A program made the position numbers and the translations under genes. The notes under the pieces were generated by a model, which was given only the letters and a program-made list of their open reading frames with translations, ran no database searches and was not told the origin of the DNA. A stretch of DNA of 64,000 nt from NCBI GenBank assembly GCA_015179125.1, contig WHVA01000469.1, positions 25,758 through 89,757 of the forward strand, in the 5' to 3' direction. Origin of the DNA: Gautieria morchelliformis. Lineage: Eukaryota > Basidiomycota > Agaricomycetes > Gomphales > Gomphaceae. Of the stretch, positions 1 to 11,074 are shown one piece after another (position 1 is the first letter of the stretch; the number at the start of each line of letters is the position of its first letter).

Positions 1-893
1 AAGTCATACCTGTCATTTACCAGTTGACTCCTGTTGGTCTGAAACACTGATCAGACCCGCCGACGGACAAATGCAGAAACTGCCAACTGAAACATCGGGT
101 TCCAACTTGACAACCACTTACATGGTTACCCAAGCCGCGCAATATCATGAGATCCCACCACCAAATACCCTTGAGGCCCAAACAGAAGCAACTGCGGGAC
201 ACACGTCAGAGGATAATCAGAGTTCTAGACAGGATCATGTCGAGGAACCACACTCACTGCATGAACCAGAAACGCCACTCCCGGGGAGGAGTACCTGTCG
301 AGCAACAAGCCCAAGTGCCGGCGCTTCGGCCGCTGACCTTCAGCACGAACTCCCTGGCCCTAGTAAAGGTCAGGCCAAACGCAAAACTTGCATGGATAAG
401 GAGTGAGCCCCTTTTGAAATAGGGTGAGTATGATACAATGGTGATGGCTCACTCAGGGTGACTCAAACAAAAGAACCGCAAGGGCGTGGCAAGAGGTATG
501 TGCAACGGCTGCTGAAGACATAGTGGCCAACGAGCTTTTGTAGGCCTCGCATGCTGTCTGAGAAGGCCGTGATCGCCGAACAGTATGTCCACTGAAATGT
601 GATTTTTATGTTGAACCTTTGACATGAACAGAGAACGTGTGGCCCGCACATCATTATCGGCATCTCATGGCTGTGGTGGAGGCAAGCGTGGTATCAGGGG
701 GTCAAGAGGTTGAGGGGCTGGAGTACGGGGCCACAAGGCCGTGGGAGCCTAGCGGGAATTGCACACGGTGAGTGCCTGGCACTGCCCGAGCCCGAAAATG
801 ATCCTGCTGAGCTAAAAATGATCACAGGCGATTGATTCACTGATATAGGTACCTCGGAAGTGCCCCAAAGTGACCTAGAATAGATTGGATATA
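1..893. other. Unassigned sequence left of the first LTR
   Basis: I recognise no gene here. An open frame at 71-406 (+, 111 aa) is rich in Ser, Thr, Pro, Glu and Gln, has no motif I know, and has no visible splice or promoter context. It may be a gag or linker scrap, or chance. The bases just left of 894 are the target of the LTR-B insertion. Confidence 0.4.
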
Positions 894-1583
894 TGTTACG
901 ACCGTTCATTTCCGACTTCCGAACCTCAGTTCCGCAACACATTCCGCCCCTCTGATAATTCCGCAACACATTCTGCCCCTCTGACATTTCCGACATTCCG
1001 CCCCTTGTACATTTCCCTTGTTCTTTCGACTCTATTACTCGGACCCACCGGACCCATTTCATCGTTCATCAAAACCACATATCCGGTCACCCTTGTAGTT
1101 CGTTGTCAGATATGTTTTTCCGACCCCTTGTTCTTTGCCATTGTTCTACCTTACCCTGAACCCCCCTTGTAGTCCCATTGTTCCCAATAGTTAGTTCCCA
1201 CACATTGTTCTTGACTTCCGCTTCCTCCGGAATTTGCTTAGTACCATATCATTACCTGTTGTCTCAGCTCTTTGTATAAAAGCCTATCATGTATGTCTCT
1301 TATTCTGCAATCAGATAATCACCTTCTATACTTGATTTCCTTTGCTCCATCTCCTGTTCTTAGCACAGCGAGTCTAGCAAGATCTCAGTCGCTCTCAGCC
1401 TTCCGTCTTCCGCCTTCCACCTCAGTTCCGACTCAAGTTCCGACCAAACCTTTGGTCCAGTACTTTCCGACTTCCGACTCACATCCGAAATACCTAGGAC
1501 GATAGTTAATTGGGGGCGCAACCTATAAGTTGAAGCCGCTGTCCTTTCCAGTTCTGACCTAGTGGAAATCTCGATACGTAACA
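894..1583 (+). mobile_element. Solo LTR, family LTR-B (Ty3/gypsy), with 5-bp TSD
   Basis: The segment starts TGTTACGACC and ends GATACGTAACA, the TG...CA form of an LTR. It is flanked by a perfect 5-bp duplication ATATA (889-893 and 1584-1588). It matches the LTRs of gypsy-D at 53,993-54,648 and 62.2-63.97 kb. A TATA-like TTGTATAAAAG lies near 1271-1281. No internal coding region is attached, so this is a solo LTR left by recombination between two LTRs. It is dense in the pentamer TTCCG. Confidence 0.9.
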
Positions 1584-2744
1584 ATATAGAGCCGATTCTT
1601 GAATCGTGGTTATACTGGATTGACATAATTAACGATGTTGATTTCCATTGCACCTCCATTGGATTGATTTTGGATTTGTATCGAGTCGAAATCTGTGAAT
1701 TCTTGCGTTGGATTCCCAGTGAATTCATAGGTTACTTTGATGCGAATGTTGAATGGTATTTTCATCGTATTGCCATCGTATTTTTGGGATTATCGGTGGC
1801 GCAGGAGTGGAATCGGATGGAGAAAAAAAAATCCAATAGAAAAGCAATTAATCAAAAGCCCCTTGCTCATAAGGTAGGATTTCATAATTTCAGCTTTATT
1901 GCCTGGAAGCGGCGCATGCAAAATCATGAGCGTATGATATCACCGGGCGTCCTAGTCGCACGTGGGGCTGCCTCGCACAATCTTCTGGTGCTGGTGGAAC
2001 ATTGTGACCCCCACATCTCCCTGTGCTGACCGGCCCGCGCGACCATCAACTTTACGTGATTCCTCGAGGCGCGTGCAGTGCTGGAGTTCTGTGGACGAGG
2101 TGGCATTTAATGGAAACGGGATCAGTTCATCTGGGGATGATCCTGACGGATGGCAACAGTCGGACAGTCGCGTCATGCAGGGAGTGCAGAGAGCCCGCTG
2201 GGTGGGAGGGAAGGTTGTAGTGTTCTGGGTGAAGGCTTACGAGCTGCTGGACTACCACATCTGGCTCGGAAAATGTCTTCGCTGAAGGCATTCCGCAACG
2301 CTGAACACAGCTCAGCGGTAACTTGGAGAGCAGGCCTTCCATCAGGAAAAAGGCATGGTGATACGCAGTCCTACGCAGTCCCACATAGGTGATGTAGGAC
2401 TTATAGCCCTGTAGGACATTGCCCGTTTACGGAGCATACCGTAGTTCGGGTGTAGTGCTGTAGGCTGGTGTAGGCCGGTGTAGCTGTCATGTAGGGCTAC
2501 ATAGCGCGCCCACAAGACTACATTAAGCCCTGTACCTCGATGTAACGGCGAGGTAGTTGCGCTGTAGCGCTATCCCACCCCGTATTTCTTCAATTTGAGC
2601 TATTCTGGGATCAACTTCAATTGTTACATTTTTATGTTTGATTTGAGCTAGTTAGAGAGAATATATCACATATACACATGTGTACTATTCACGACATGGC
2701 CCATGGGCAAATAAAGGCAATTGACCCCTCGATCCCCCCCAATT
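1584..2744. other. Unassigned sequence with a TGTAGG-rich stretch
   Basis: No gene is supported. An open frame at 1562-2029 begins inside the LTR-B end and runs through low-information sequence, so I treat it as chance. From about 2398 to 2560 variants of TGTAGG and its complement CCTACA recur many times, which gives local internal repetition. Confidence 0.4.
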
Positions 2745-3560
2745 TCAATCCTCGTCGGATGATTCAATGGCCTGCACGGCCAGGGAGAACTTCGTCATGT
2801 TAAAGTTTGGCTTCGGGTCATCTTGCAAGATCAGCAGGCGAGCATGCAATCTAGAGATAGCGCCCCAGGTCAAGGTGCTTTGTGAAGGGTTAATAACACA
2901 GAGGGACATACCTGCCATTATCATGCAGATTCTCCTTTAATCGAGCGAGACTCTTTGCTGATTTCGCGCTAAAGGTTCACCAGGCTTCCAGGGCCCTCGA
3001 AATCACGCGCCTTCGGTTTCCCTTTCCTGCTAGGACCCTGCTTCCCCCTCTCCTCCCAGTTGATCTCGTGCTTGGTCAGTCGCTTGGTTGTAAATGGCTA
3101 TGTCAACATATCCATATGAAATGTTTGCAAAAATTTTACTTACATGTTTGTCTTGTGAAAGTGAGGTTTGTTTTTCATGACCGGGCTCCAGACTATTGAG
3201 AGTGCGCGGCCGCTTGTTGCCTGACGGTGTGGCATATTCATGCTGACGAACCCCTGGGTGGGTGGATGTTTGGGTATCTGTGTCAGTGAGGTCGTCGTAT
3301 GACCGTTTGTGAGTTCGGTTTGGCTAGTAGCAATGAATGTTAGATAGCAAGTGTGCACTCAATAAATATCACGTACATCCTCAACATTGTCCGGGTCCAC
3401 CATTGCATTGCGGGGTGTTGTCTTTGGAGTTCTGTGGGGGTGTTCAGGCCCTGGAGACGAAAGTATCTGGCGGTGTTTGGAAGGCCCAAATAGCGTGTGC
3501 GATCTAGCGAATTGCCCAGCGAACAGTACCGAAGAGGTAAGGGTTAAGAAGTAAGAGGGT
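2745..3560 (-). pseudogene. Partial intron-containing gene of unknown function, 5' end lost to LTR-A
   Basis: Reading the minus strand, four exons connect in frame: 3377 to about 3510 or beyond, 3144-3323, 2912-3097 and 2745-2850. Introns of 53, 46 and 61 nt start GTACGT, GTAAGT and GTATGT and end TAG. The frame holds for about 160 codons with a polar, disordered composition (the strings SGNKRPR and GKPKARDF are visible) and ends in an acidic tail ESSDED and stop at 2745. One single-base slip near 2970 is needed to keep the frame inside exon 3, so the gene may be broken. The 5' end runs into LTR-A at about 3548 and no start codon remains. I do not recognise the family. Regular introns argue that this was a real gene and not a chance frame. 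Confidence 0.55.
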
Positions 3561-3918
3561 TACTCGAAAGGAATTCGCCCTGATCTACAGTCATAGCGAA
3601 ATAGCCCATGGCACTTGACGATGTAACGTGCAAGGTGTCGCGGAAAGGTTGTCTAAGTAGCGACAATCCTTTCACCAGCGAAGGCACTCCTTCGGAGCCC
3701 TTCGCCGACAGCACAGAAAATAACTGGAAGGCTAAGGTAACAAAGATGAAGTATGAGAACTCACCAGTGATGCCTAAGTCCTGTGCTAGTTGAAGATGGA
3801 AATCTCCAAGAGAAGGCTTAAGATGATGACCACAGCGAGGTCAAATTTGCACAAGATGAACGACGTATGATAATTGAACTGGGGAATATATATGTGAATG
3901 TAAACTACTTATATCAAA
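3548..3918 (-). mobile_element. LTR-A copy 1, left part (truncated)
   Basis: Sequence from about 3548 matches the interior of other LTR-A copies (for example 18,840-19,190), but the terminal TGTCAAGATTGG portion is missing. It stops where the LINE begins and resumes at 9759. The LTR replaced the 5' end of the gene at 2745-3560. Confidence 0.75.
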
Positions 3919-4062
3919 AAACTTTCTCACGCCTACCACCACCATGAAAAACCCAAAAATTCCACTTCCACCTACGCACAACCTCCTGCTACTGCCAGTT
4001 CACCCCGAACGACAACAAGCACCAGTGAAAAAGCCTACACAGCAATAGGCACCAAAAGGGCC

Positions 4063-5568
4063 ATGCCAATCAACGCAGAGCCCCACCCGCCCGTGGCCGT
4101 GTCAGCACTCAGAACAAGAGCGAGCAGCCAACAGACGAGCACCAAGACCAGAGCTGAGCTGATAGCAGACCCTTATGCGTCAGTACGCACCAAAGAGCAA
4201 GTGAGGGCCTTCCTAGACAAGCAGGGCTTCATAGCCAAGGACGGCCCAGCGACAACAGAACAGCTCAGTTACATCCTCCGCTCCCTCGCCCACAGCTCCA
4301 CGGGCAAAGCGCTTGAGGAGGGTGCCAGATCGGTCGCCATCCTAATGAACAACGAAGCAGCCAGAGGCATAAGTACAGCCGTCATGCAACACGTCGAAAA
4401 GAGCCTAGTGCCCGTACTCAGTAAAGTCGAATCGATCATAGAGGCCACGCGCGAGATCACAGACTCCTCAAAGAACATGACAGACGAGGCCGGTCTGGCG
4501 GTAGAGGAGCTGTGTAGCGTCCAGAGGATAAGGAGCAAGGTGAACAGGGAAAAGGCGACGGAAAACACATACGCGGCAGCGCTCAGAGGTAACGTCCCTC
4601 TATCGCACCCGAGCAACCTGGCCAGAGCAAAGGCCAGGGAGTGTCAAATACTGATAGATAAAGATCCGAGAGCAGAACACAACGCGCTGGGCGACCTCAC
4701 GAAACAAGAGCTGGTAGCCAAAGCGAACCAGGCGCTGGAGCAGCTAGAAGGCATCAACATCAACACCAACATCAGGTTCGTAGGAGCCAAGATCCTGACC
4801 AATGGAGGTCGTGTACGAGCTCAACCCGCCCGCGGCGGCCAAGTGGGTCCAGGCAAACGAGACGCAACTGGCGCACAGGCTCGGCGGCACCTCAGTGATC
4901 AAAGAGCGGGCCGTCGCGGTCCTGGTAGAGTACGTACCGCTGACGCACGCTCCAGAGGCCATGGGGAGCTCAAGAAAATCGAAAGAGACTCCAGGCTACC
5001 CAACGACACGCTGATCTCGACGAGATGGATCAAGCCGGCGAGTCGAAGAACGCAAGGACAGCGCTCGGCCCACATAATAGCTAAGTTCTCATCCATTCAG
5101 GCCGCAAATCAGAGTATATGGGAAGGACTGATAATAGCAGGAAAGCGAACATGGGCCAGAAGAATGAAAAGGGAGCCGAGGAGGTGCCTGAAGTGCCAAG
5201 AGCTCAATGTGAGGCACATGGCAGTGGAGTGCCCGGGCGACGATGTGTGTGGGACGTGCGGAGGGGCACACAACACGGCGGAGTGCGAAGAGATCGACCC
5301 TGCGAAGTACAGATGCGTCAACTGCGACACCAATGGGCATGCATCGTGGGACCGAACATGCCCCAGATTTGTCTCAGCGAGCCAGACCATAGAGAAAGCA
5401 AATCCCGAGGGAACATACAAATATTTCCCCAATGAGCAGCCTTGGACATGGGAGCAGCACGATCACGCAGGGCCCACGACCGACGCGGAGGCCTTCCCAC
5501 ACCAACAAAAGGCCACGCAAGACAAAGACAGGGGCAGAACGCAACAAGCGCAGCCCTACACCGTGTGA
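4063..5568 (+). CDS. LINE-1 ORF1, gag-like RNA-binding protein with three zinc knuckles
   Basis: The 501-codon frame starts at an ATG about 145 bp inside the element. The N-terminal half is helical and charged, probably a coiled coil for self-assembly. Near residues 370-450 lie three knuckles: CLKCQELNVRHMAVEC, CGTCGGAHNTAEC and CVNCDTNGHASWDRTC. They are followed by a Tyr- and Pro-rich YKYFPNEQPWTWE stretch that is typical of fungal LINE ORF1. Such proteins bind the element RNA and form the ribonucleoprotein. Between about 4800 and 4970 the protein makes better sense in another frame (ORF 4802-5014), so two compensating indels have probably replaced about 55 residues with a frameshifted stretch. 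The frame overlaps the start of the poorly defined ORF2 leader. Confidence 0.8.
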   Translation: MPINAEPHPPVAVSALRTRASSQQTSTKTRAELIADPYASVRTKEQVRAFLDKQGFIAKDGPATTEQLSYILRSLAHSSTGKALEEGARSVAILMNNEAARGISTAVMQHVEKSLVPVLSKVESIIEATREITDSSKNMTDEAGLAVEELCSVQRIRSKVNREKATENTYAAALRGNVPLSHPSNLARAKARECQILIDKDPRAEHNALGDLTKQELVAKANQALEQLEGININTNIRFVGAKILTNGGRVRAQPARGGQVGPGKRDATGAQARRHLSDQRAGRRGPGRVRTADARSRGHGELKKIERDSRLPNDTLISTRWIKPASRRTQGQRSAHIIAKFSSIQAANQSIWEGLIIAGKRTWARRMKREPRRCLKCQELNVRHMAVECPGDDVCGTCGGAHNTAECEEIDPAKYRCVNCDTNGHASWDRTCPRFVSASQTIEKANPEGTYKYFPNEQPWTWEQHDHAGPTTDAEAFPHQQKATQDKDRGRTQQAQPYTV

Positions 5569-5764
5569 GGCGGTGAGCGGGAGGCCTCAAGAGCAGGGGA
5601 AGCAGCAGGGGCAGACGAAACACAAACCCAGAGACGGGCCACAGGGATCAGGGGTGGAGCGACAGGAATGCGAGGCAAACGACACTAGACGAGTACGAGC
5701 CCAGGAACCAACCGAGAGAGAACGACCAAAGCCGCCCCCACAGCACACAACCCAGATGAATAGA

Positions 5765-8700
5765 GACAACAGAACACGAACAAATCCCTAACAGCCACCG
5801 TGGACCTACTAGCCACCGCCACGCCCGACAAATACGACTTCATTGCCATACAGGAGCCTTATATAGACTTCCTAGGAAACGCCAGAGTGACGCCCCACTG
5901 GTACACAGTATACCCCAAAACCCACTACGTAGACCGGCAGAAAAGGTCGAGAGCAACAATCCTAGTCAACACAAGAATAGCCACCAACTCCTGGAACGCG
6001 ATAGACGTCGGGACGCCAGACGCCACAGCCATCAGGGTTAATACCAATGCCGGACACATCCTCATCATCAATATCTACTGCGATTGCAACCACTCTGATG
6101 GCCTCAGCGCGATCAAAACATTCATACAGAAGTACCACAATGAGAGAGGGGTCAGGGACGATGACCTAGGAATGGTATCTCTCGGCGACTTCAACCGACA
6201 CCACCGAACTGGGACGAGGAGCGCAACAATCAACTTTTCACGAGGCATAACCTAGACCAAGCACAAACACTCATAGACGCGACGGTGGACTGGGACGTAC
6301 AAATGGCGCTCCCAAGAGGCATGCCGACGCTCAGAGCAATGTCAATGGGGAACAACACATGCGCCGATAACGTTTTCTTATCTTCAGAGCTGATAGAAAG
6401 ACTGACCGCTGCTACACAGTGCCAGAGGAGCAACCCGCGAAAAGCGACCACTACCCAATCGACACCACTCTCGAGCTCTCAACCACGGACGCCGACGCAA
6501 CAACGAGGTGCAACTATAGACAAGTAGACTGGAAGGAATTCAGAGAGAGGTTGGAGACGCGGCTCAGGGACACGGTCCCGGAGGCAAACCCTATAGACAA
6601 GCGACACTTTCACTCGAACCTAAAAGTGATCACTGACTGCATAGCGACCACCATAGACAAGCTGGTGCCTATCACGAGGCCTTCACCCTTCATGAAAGGA
6701 TGGTGGTCAAGGGAGCTGACCCAGATGAGGAAAGAGACGAGGCGGCTAGGCAGGAAAGCCTATAGGCAGAGGCAAGACCCAGACCACAGGGCGCATCAAG
6801 AGTACAAGGAGGCTCACAACAGGTACGCGGGGGTGATAGAAAAGTCCAAAAAGGAACACTGGGAGGACTTCCTCGAAAGAACAAACCAGACACAGTATGG
6901 ACCGCCCACAAGTTCGCCTCATCGGACCCGTCGGACGGAGGGCGCACAAGGATACCGACGCTTACCACCAAACGCGGTGACGGTACCACGTGGGTCGCCG
7001 ACACAAACGAACACAAAGCACAGATGCTCTTTGCAACGTTCTTCCCAGAAGCGACCACGACCCGACGGCAGCCTCAGATGAACACGAGTACCCGCCAGCA
7101 GCCTTTAAGTACGAGGGCATACCGGACAGCCAAATAAGAAGGACAGTGGAGAGGCTCAACTCCTTCAAAGCGCCAGGCGCCAACGGTATGCCCAACTCAA
7201 TACTGAAGCAATGCATTAACGTCCTTTTGCCCTTTATAGGCCCCTGTTCCGAGCGACGTTCAAGCTGAAAGTATATCCACCCGAGTGGAGGGACTCAGTC
7301 ACGAAGGTACTGAGATAACCCGGCAAGAAAGACTGCACAATACCCGGAGCCTATAGACCCATCGCACTACTCGATACACTGGGAAAAGTCCTGTCCGCGT
7401 GCGTCGCAGAAGACTTGGTCATGATGACAGAAAGATACGTGCTGCTGCCAGATAACCACTTCGGCTGTCGACCAGGGAGGACTACCACTGACGCAATGCA
7501 CTATGTGACAGGAGCCACAAAGACGCATGGAGAAGGGGAAAAGTAATGGGCCTACTGTTCCTGGACATAAAAGGGGCTTTCCCCAGCATCATCCTCTCAC
7601 AGCTCATACACAACATGCGTCAGCGAGGAATCCCAAAGGAGTACACAGAATGGATTGAGAGAAAAGTCGGGGGAAGGCTCACAACGATGCAACTAGACGA
7701 CTACAGCACCCCCTCGATGGAGATAGGGTGCGGCATGGACCAAGGATGCCCCCTATCTGCGATTGGTTACCAGTTTTACAACGCGGATCTACTCGAAGTC
7801 GTCAAAAGGAAGAGCGGAGAAGACTGCGTTGGCTTCGTCGACGACACAACGATTATGGCCGAAGGGGCCAACCTGGAAGAGGCGTTCTCAAAGCTCACAA
7901 ATATAATGACCAGGCCCGGGGGCGCACAGGACTGGGCAAGAAAACACCAGTGCACCTTCACGATAGACAAGTTCGGGCTCATGGGCCTAACCAGACGCCG
8001 GGAAGCAGACCCTGATAGAGCCAGGAGAACCAGACCCGTCACCAGGCCCACAATAACGATCGACCAACACGCCATCCAGCCGACACCGTCTCACAAATTC
8101 CTCAGGGTAATAGTCGACCAAGAACTTCACTTCAAAGAGCAAGTCAATCACGCACTACAGAAGTGAAGCACGTTCATAGAGCAATACCAAAGACTAGCAA
8201 AACCGTCCAGAGGAGTACCAGCTAAGCACATGCGCCAGTACTACCTAGCGGTAGCAGTACCGAAACTTCTATATGCCGCTGATGTTTTCCTCATCCCAGC
8301 TTCGGAAGGGAAGAAAGGAACGAAGGGGCACATCAACAAGTTAGCGAGGGTACAGAGACAGGCAGCGCTAGTGATCACCGGGGTGATGAGAACAACGGTG
8401 AGTGACACGCTTGACGCTCACGCCAACTTACTGCCGTTCCCGCTACTCGTAGATAAGCTCATCCACAAGGCCGCCACAAGATTATCCTGCCTCCCTGAGA
8501 GGCATCCCTTGTCCCCGCAAGTAAACCGCGCCGCCTCGAGATACATCAGAAGACACCGCACGCAGATGCACAAGATCCTGCACACGTACAACCTCGAGCC
8601 GAACAGAATGGAGAAATTAAACATGGTGATGAGAGGGCCCAAGTGGGACTTGGCCTTCCGAATCCAGATACCTACAGATGAAATGAAAGCCATAGCGGAG

Positions 8701-9366
8701 CTGAAGAGGGACAGGGTGCAGGTACAGGTCTACTCAGACGGATCGTGCATCGATGGAGGGGTAGGGGCGGCAGCAGTGCTATACAGGGACGGGAGGGAGC
8801 AGCAGGTGGTTCGCCTCTACCTGGGCCCAAAAGAAGAACACACGGTCTTTGAAGCGGAGCTGGTGGGAGCGACGCTGGGCGTGAAGGAACTCAGGCGCAG
8901 GGCCAGAGCTGTATTTGCCAGATCCCCGAGGTCGGCGCTCGCGCACGAGATCGACAGGACGATGCCATCCGCGACCTTCGCGAAGCTGATGGAGGGGCTA
9001 GCACGCAGACAAGCGGCGCTGCTGATCCAACTTAGAACAGGACACGTGCCCCTGAACAAACACCTCTACAGAATCGGAAAGGCGGACTCACCAACGTGCG
9101 CGAAGTGCAGGAGAGCTGACGAGATGGTACACCACTACCTATTCAGGTGCCCGGCCTACAGCGGCCCACGAAAAGAACTCGAGAGGACCCTGAAGCGGGA
9201 AGCGAAGGCGGTAAACACTCTACTAGCCAAACAGAAAGCGATGAAACCATTGTTCAAGTACATACAGGACACGAAACACTTCGAAGGAATATATGGGAGC
9301 ATGGACACAAGGGGCGAGGGGGGCCAGGACAGAGGCAACACAAGGCTGACCAGAGACAGCCGATGA
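5765..9366 (+). pseudogene. LINE-1 ORF2: APE endonuclease, reverse transcriptase, RNase H, zinc finger (broken)
   Basis: Domains follow in order. An APE-type endonuclease at about 5765-6500 shows IAIQEP and LGDFNRHH. Reverse transcriptase at about 7080-8200 shows the fingers motif FLDIKGAFPS, DQGCPLS and the catalytic FVDD (near 7840). Then come a thumb or connection region, an RNase H start YSDGSCIDGGVGAAAV (near 8730) and a C-terminal zinc finger C-X2-C-X7-H-X4-C near 9100. At least four frame changes are needed (near 6220, 6420, 7080 and 7310), with stops near 7546 and 8164. RNase H lacks about 100 residues between KELRR and the next segment; the LINE-2 copy keeps them. No ATG precedes the endonuclease in its frame, because a TAG lies at 5761. 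The enzyme would copy element RNA at nicked DNA, but this copy cannot. Confidence 0.85.
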
Positions 9367-9727
9367 GGCAGAGGCATGGATGAGCGGAAAAAGAGGACGA
9401 GAGAAGCAGGAAAGGACAAGGGGAAAGGGGGCAGATATGAGGGAGAAGAGACACAGGGCAAGGAGACACGACACGACGAGGCAGGGAAATGGAGGAGCAG
9501 ACTAGCGGCAAAGAGAAGGAGCGGAAGAAGAGAGAAAGAACGAAATGGAAAACACGCGGCACACAGAGCGCAAATCCCACCCCGCCAACGCAGGCACGGA
9601 CAAGCCCAGGGCTTACCCCAAGGAGCGTTAGCGGAGATAGAGAAGGACGGGCTAGATAGAACAAATGTTGACAAGGGCTAATGTCCAAGCGTCTTACATA
9701 GGGCCCACCCCAAAAGATGAAAAATTG

Positions 9728-9758
<31 letters not shown>

Positions 9759-9763
<5 letters not shown>

Positions 9764-10320
9764 ACTTATATCAAATGCTTGCAAGGTATTAGCGAATAGG
9801 AAAGAGGCCGTCATGAGGTAGGGCCGGATAGGGGTGCCCAGTCATGATACTAAGTAGATGGAATAAACATACAATAGAGTGAGGGGAGAATGTGAACATG
9901 AAACGACGGAGAGTAAAGGGGGCGAAGGCACTTATGGACAAAACCATGTCTTGGGACCCGCATACATGCTACCCTGCACGAACTCTTCGTTTACTGGGTT
10001 GATCCCGCACGACCTATGGAAGGGACGTCCTGCGAACGCACTTTGGCCATACGAACGCCCAATGGGGTTGGATTAAGAAGATGATGGGGTTAATGATGAA
10101 CCATCATGCCGGATGACTGGTATCGATCATATTTGATGGAAGGCCTGCTGGCAAAATGCGCGAGCAGCGAATAGCGGTTCAGAGAATGGGGCGAACAGCG
10201 AGTAGAGTGGACGTGGAGGGGGAGTGGTCGGTGGGTGCGGTGAATTCTGGCGAAGATGCTAGGGAGTGACGAGGGGGAAAATAGAGGTAGCGTGGTAGGA
10301 GAAATAAACCGGTCATGACA
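9759..10320 (-). mobile_element. LTR-A copy 1, right part
   Basis: LTR-A sequence resumes directly after the LINE poly-A with the target duplication and runs to the family terminus GGTCATGACA at 10,320. It matches 19,160-19,739 and 59,780-60,342 closely. Confidence 0.85.
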
Positions 10321-10427
10321 GTGCCCCAGCAACAGCACCTGGAGAGAGTTGATCCCACACCTAGGACGCGCGCAGCTTATGATTAGTAGCGTTCATCCAT
10401 CATCACTACTGTAGTACTGGAATTCCC

Positions 10428-10445
10428 CATGTGTATTTAAACGAC
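10428..10445 (+). promoter_or_regulatory. Possible TATA element upstream of 10,500
   Basis: TATTTAAA lies about 65 bp upstream of the ATG at 10,500, a spacing common for fungal core promoters. The only support is position and sequence. Confidence 0.3.
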
Positions 10446-10499
10446 AATGCGAGAAACTGGAAGGTGGATCGACCTCCATTCCGACATTGACTTGGTACT

Positions 10500-11074
10500 A
10501 TGGTGTCTCCACTGACACCCGTCGACGCCTGTATATCTGTGCTGCGGCTCCTGGGCTTTGTATCGCTATCTGTGTTGCTGTTCACCATCATTCTTTTGGA
10601 CGCTAAGAACATGTTCTGCCACGCTGTTTTCTTTAATTTTGTGTCGACGTATCTCATGTATACGTCAGCTGGGCTCTTCATGTGCGTCCTTCAAGTGACC
10701 CTCACAATCCACAATTAACTGCTGAGGTGAGTGGGGACAAGGGATGTGGTGCAGTTCATGGCTTTCGCTGAAATCGATCAAACCTTGGGTGTGGCCATCA
10801 TACTCAATACTGTGATCGATTGTATGAGGTTGATGTGAGCATCGAGTTAATCAATACCGCCGCTCACTGGCATCATCCTCCTCCTTATGGTAATATTGAA
10901 TTAACAGCATGCTGACGGCCACCCTCAACCTTGTCATCCATGTATGCGTGGTCTGCATATGAATGTGTGCCGCTAATGTCTCGTCCTGGTGTGGTTTGAA
11001 ATGCGAGCTGCTTTCAGTTATGCAAAGGCATGGACAACGAAGCTATGGACCTTTGCGGTGAGATATCACACGTT
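10500..11074 (+). CDS. Possible N-terminal exons of a multi-pass membrane protein
   Basis: The ATG at 10,500 opens a hydrophobic frame. Its first about 66 residues make two likely membrane segments (around VLRLLGFVSLSVLLFTIILL and the FFNFVSTYLMY region). A GTGACC donor follows CVLQ at about 10,697 and a CAG acceptor lies near 10,757, giving an intron of about 60 nt. The next stretch (IDQTLGVAIILNTVIDCM) and another near 10,915-10,945 (MLTATLNLVIHV) also look like membrane helices. The pattern resembles the family A GPCR-like proteins common in Agaricomycetes, but no diagnostic residue is visible and exon borders after 10,950 are uncertain. It could instead be a degraded gene. A coding-like frame near 11,820-11,995 might be its tail. 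Confidence 0.35.

Larger units (their letters stand above)
3919..9758 (+). mobile_element. LINE-1: near full-length non-LTR retrotransposon, inactivated
   Basis: The element carries a gag-like ORF1, an ORF2 with endonuclease, reverse transcriptase and RNase H parts, a 3' UTR and a poly-A tract of about 28 A. It is flanked by a duplication of about 15 bp (AACTACTTATATCAA, near 3903 and 9760) taken from LTR-A, the product of target-primed reverse transcription. The closest family I can suggest is the Tad1 or related clade of fungal LINEs, from the three zinc knuckles, the APE-type endonuclease and the C-terminal RNase H. Frameshifts, stops and a deletion in RNase H show that it is dead. Confidence 0.9.

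Noticed and set aside
1562-2029. 155-aa plus-strand ORF
   Set aside because: It begins within the end of the LTR-B and spans the target duplication, so it cannot be an old gene; no motif is seen.
9156-9688. Minus-strand ORFs of up to 172 aa
   Set aside because: They are the reverse of LINE-1 ORF2 end and 3' UTR, with low-complexity Leu/Ser/Pro composition.
3548-10320. LTR-A copies as MITEs or a non-autonomous DNA transposon
   Set aside because: They have TG...CA ends, 5-bp duplicates, no terminal inverted repeats beyond a few bases, and one copy abuts a polypurine tract after gypsy-C pol.
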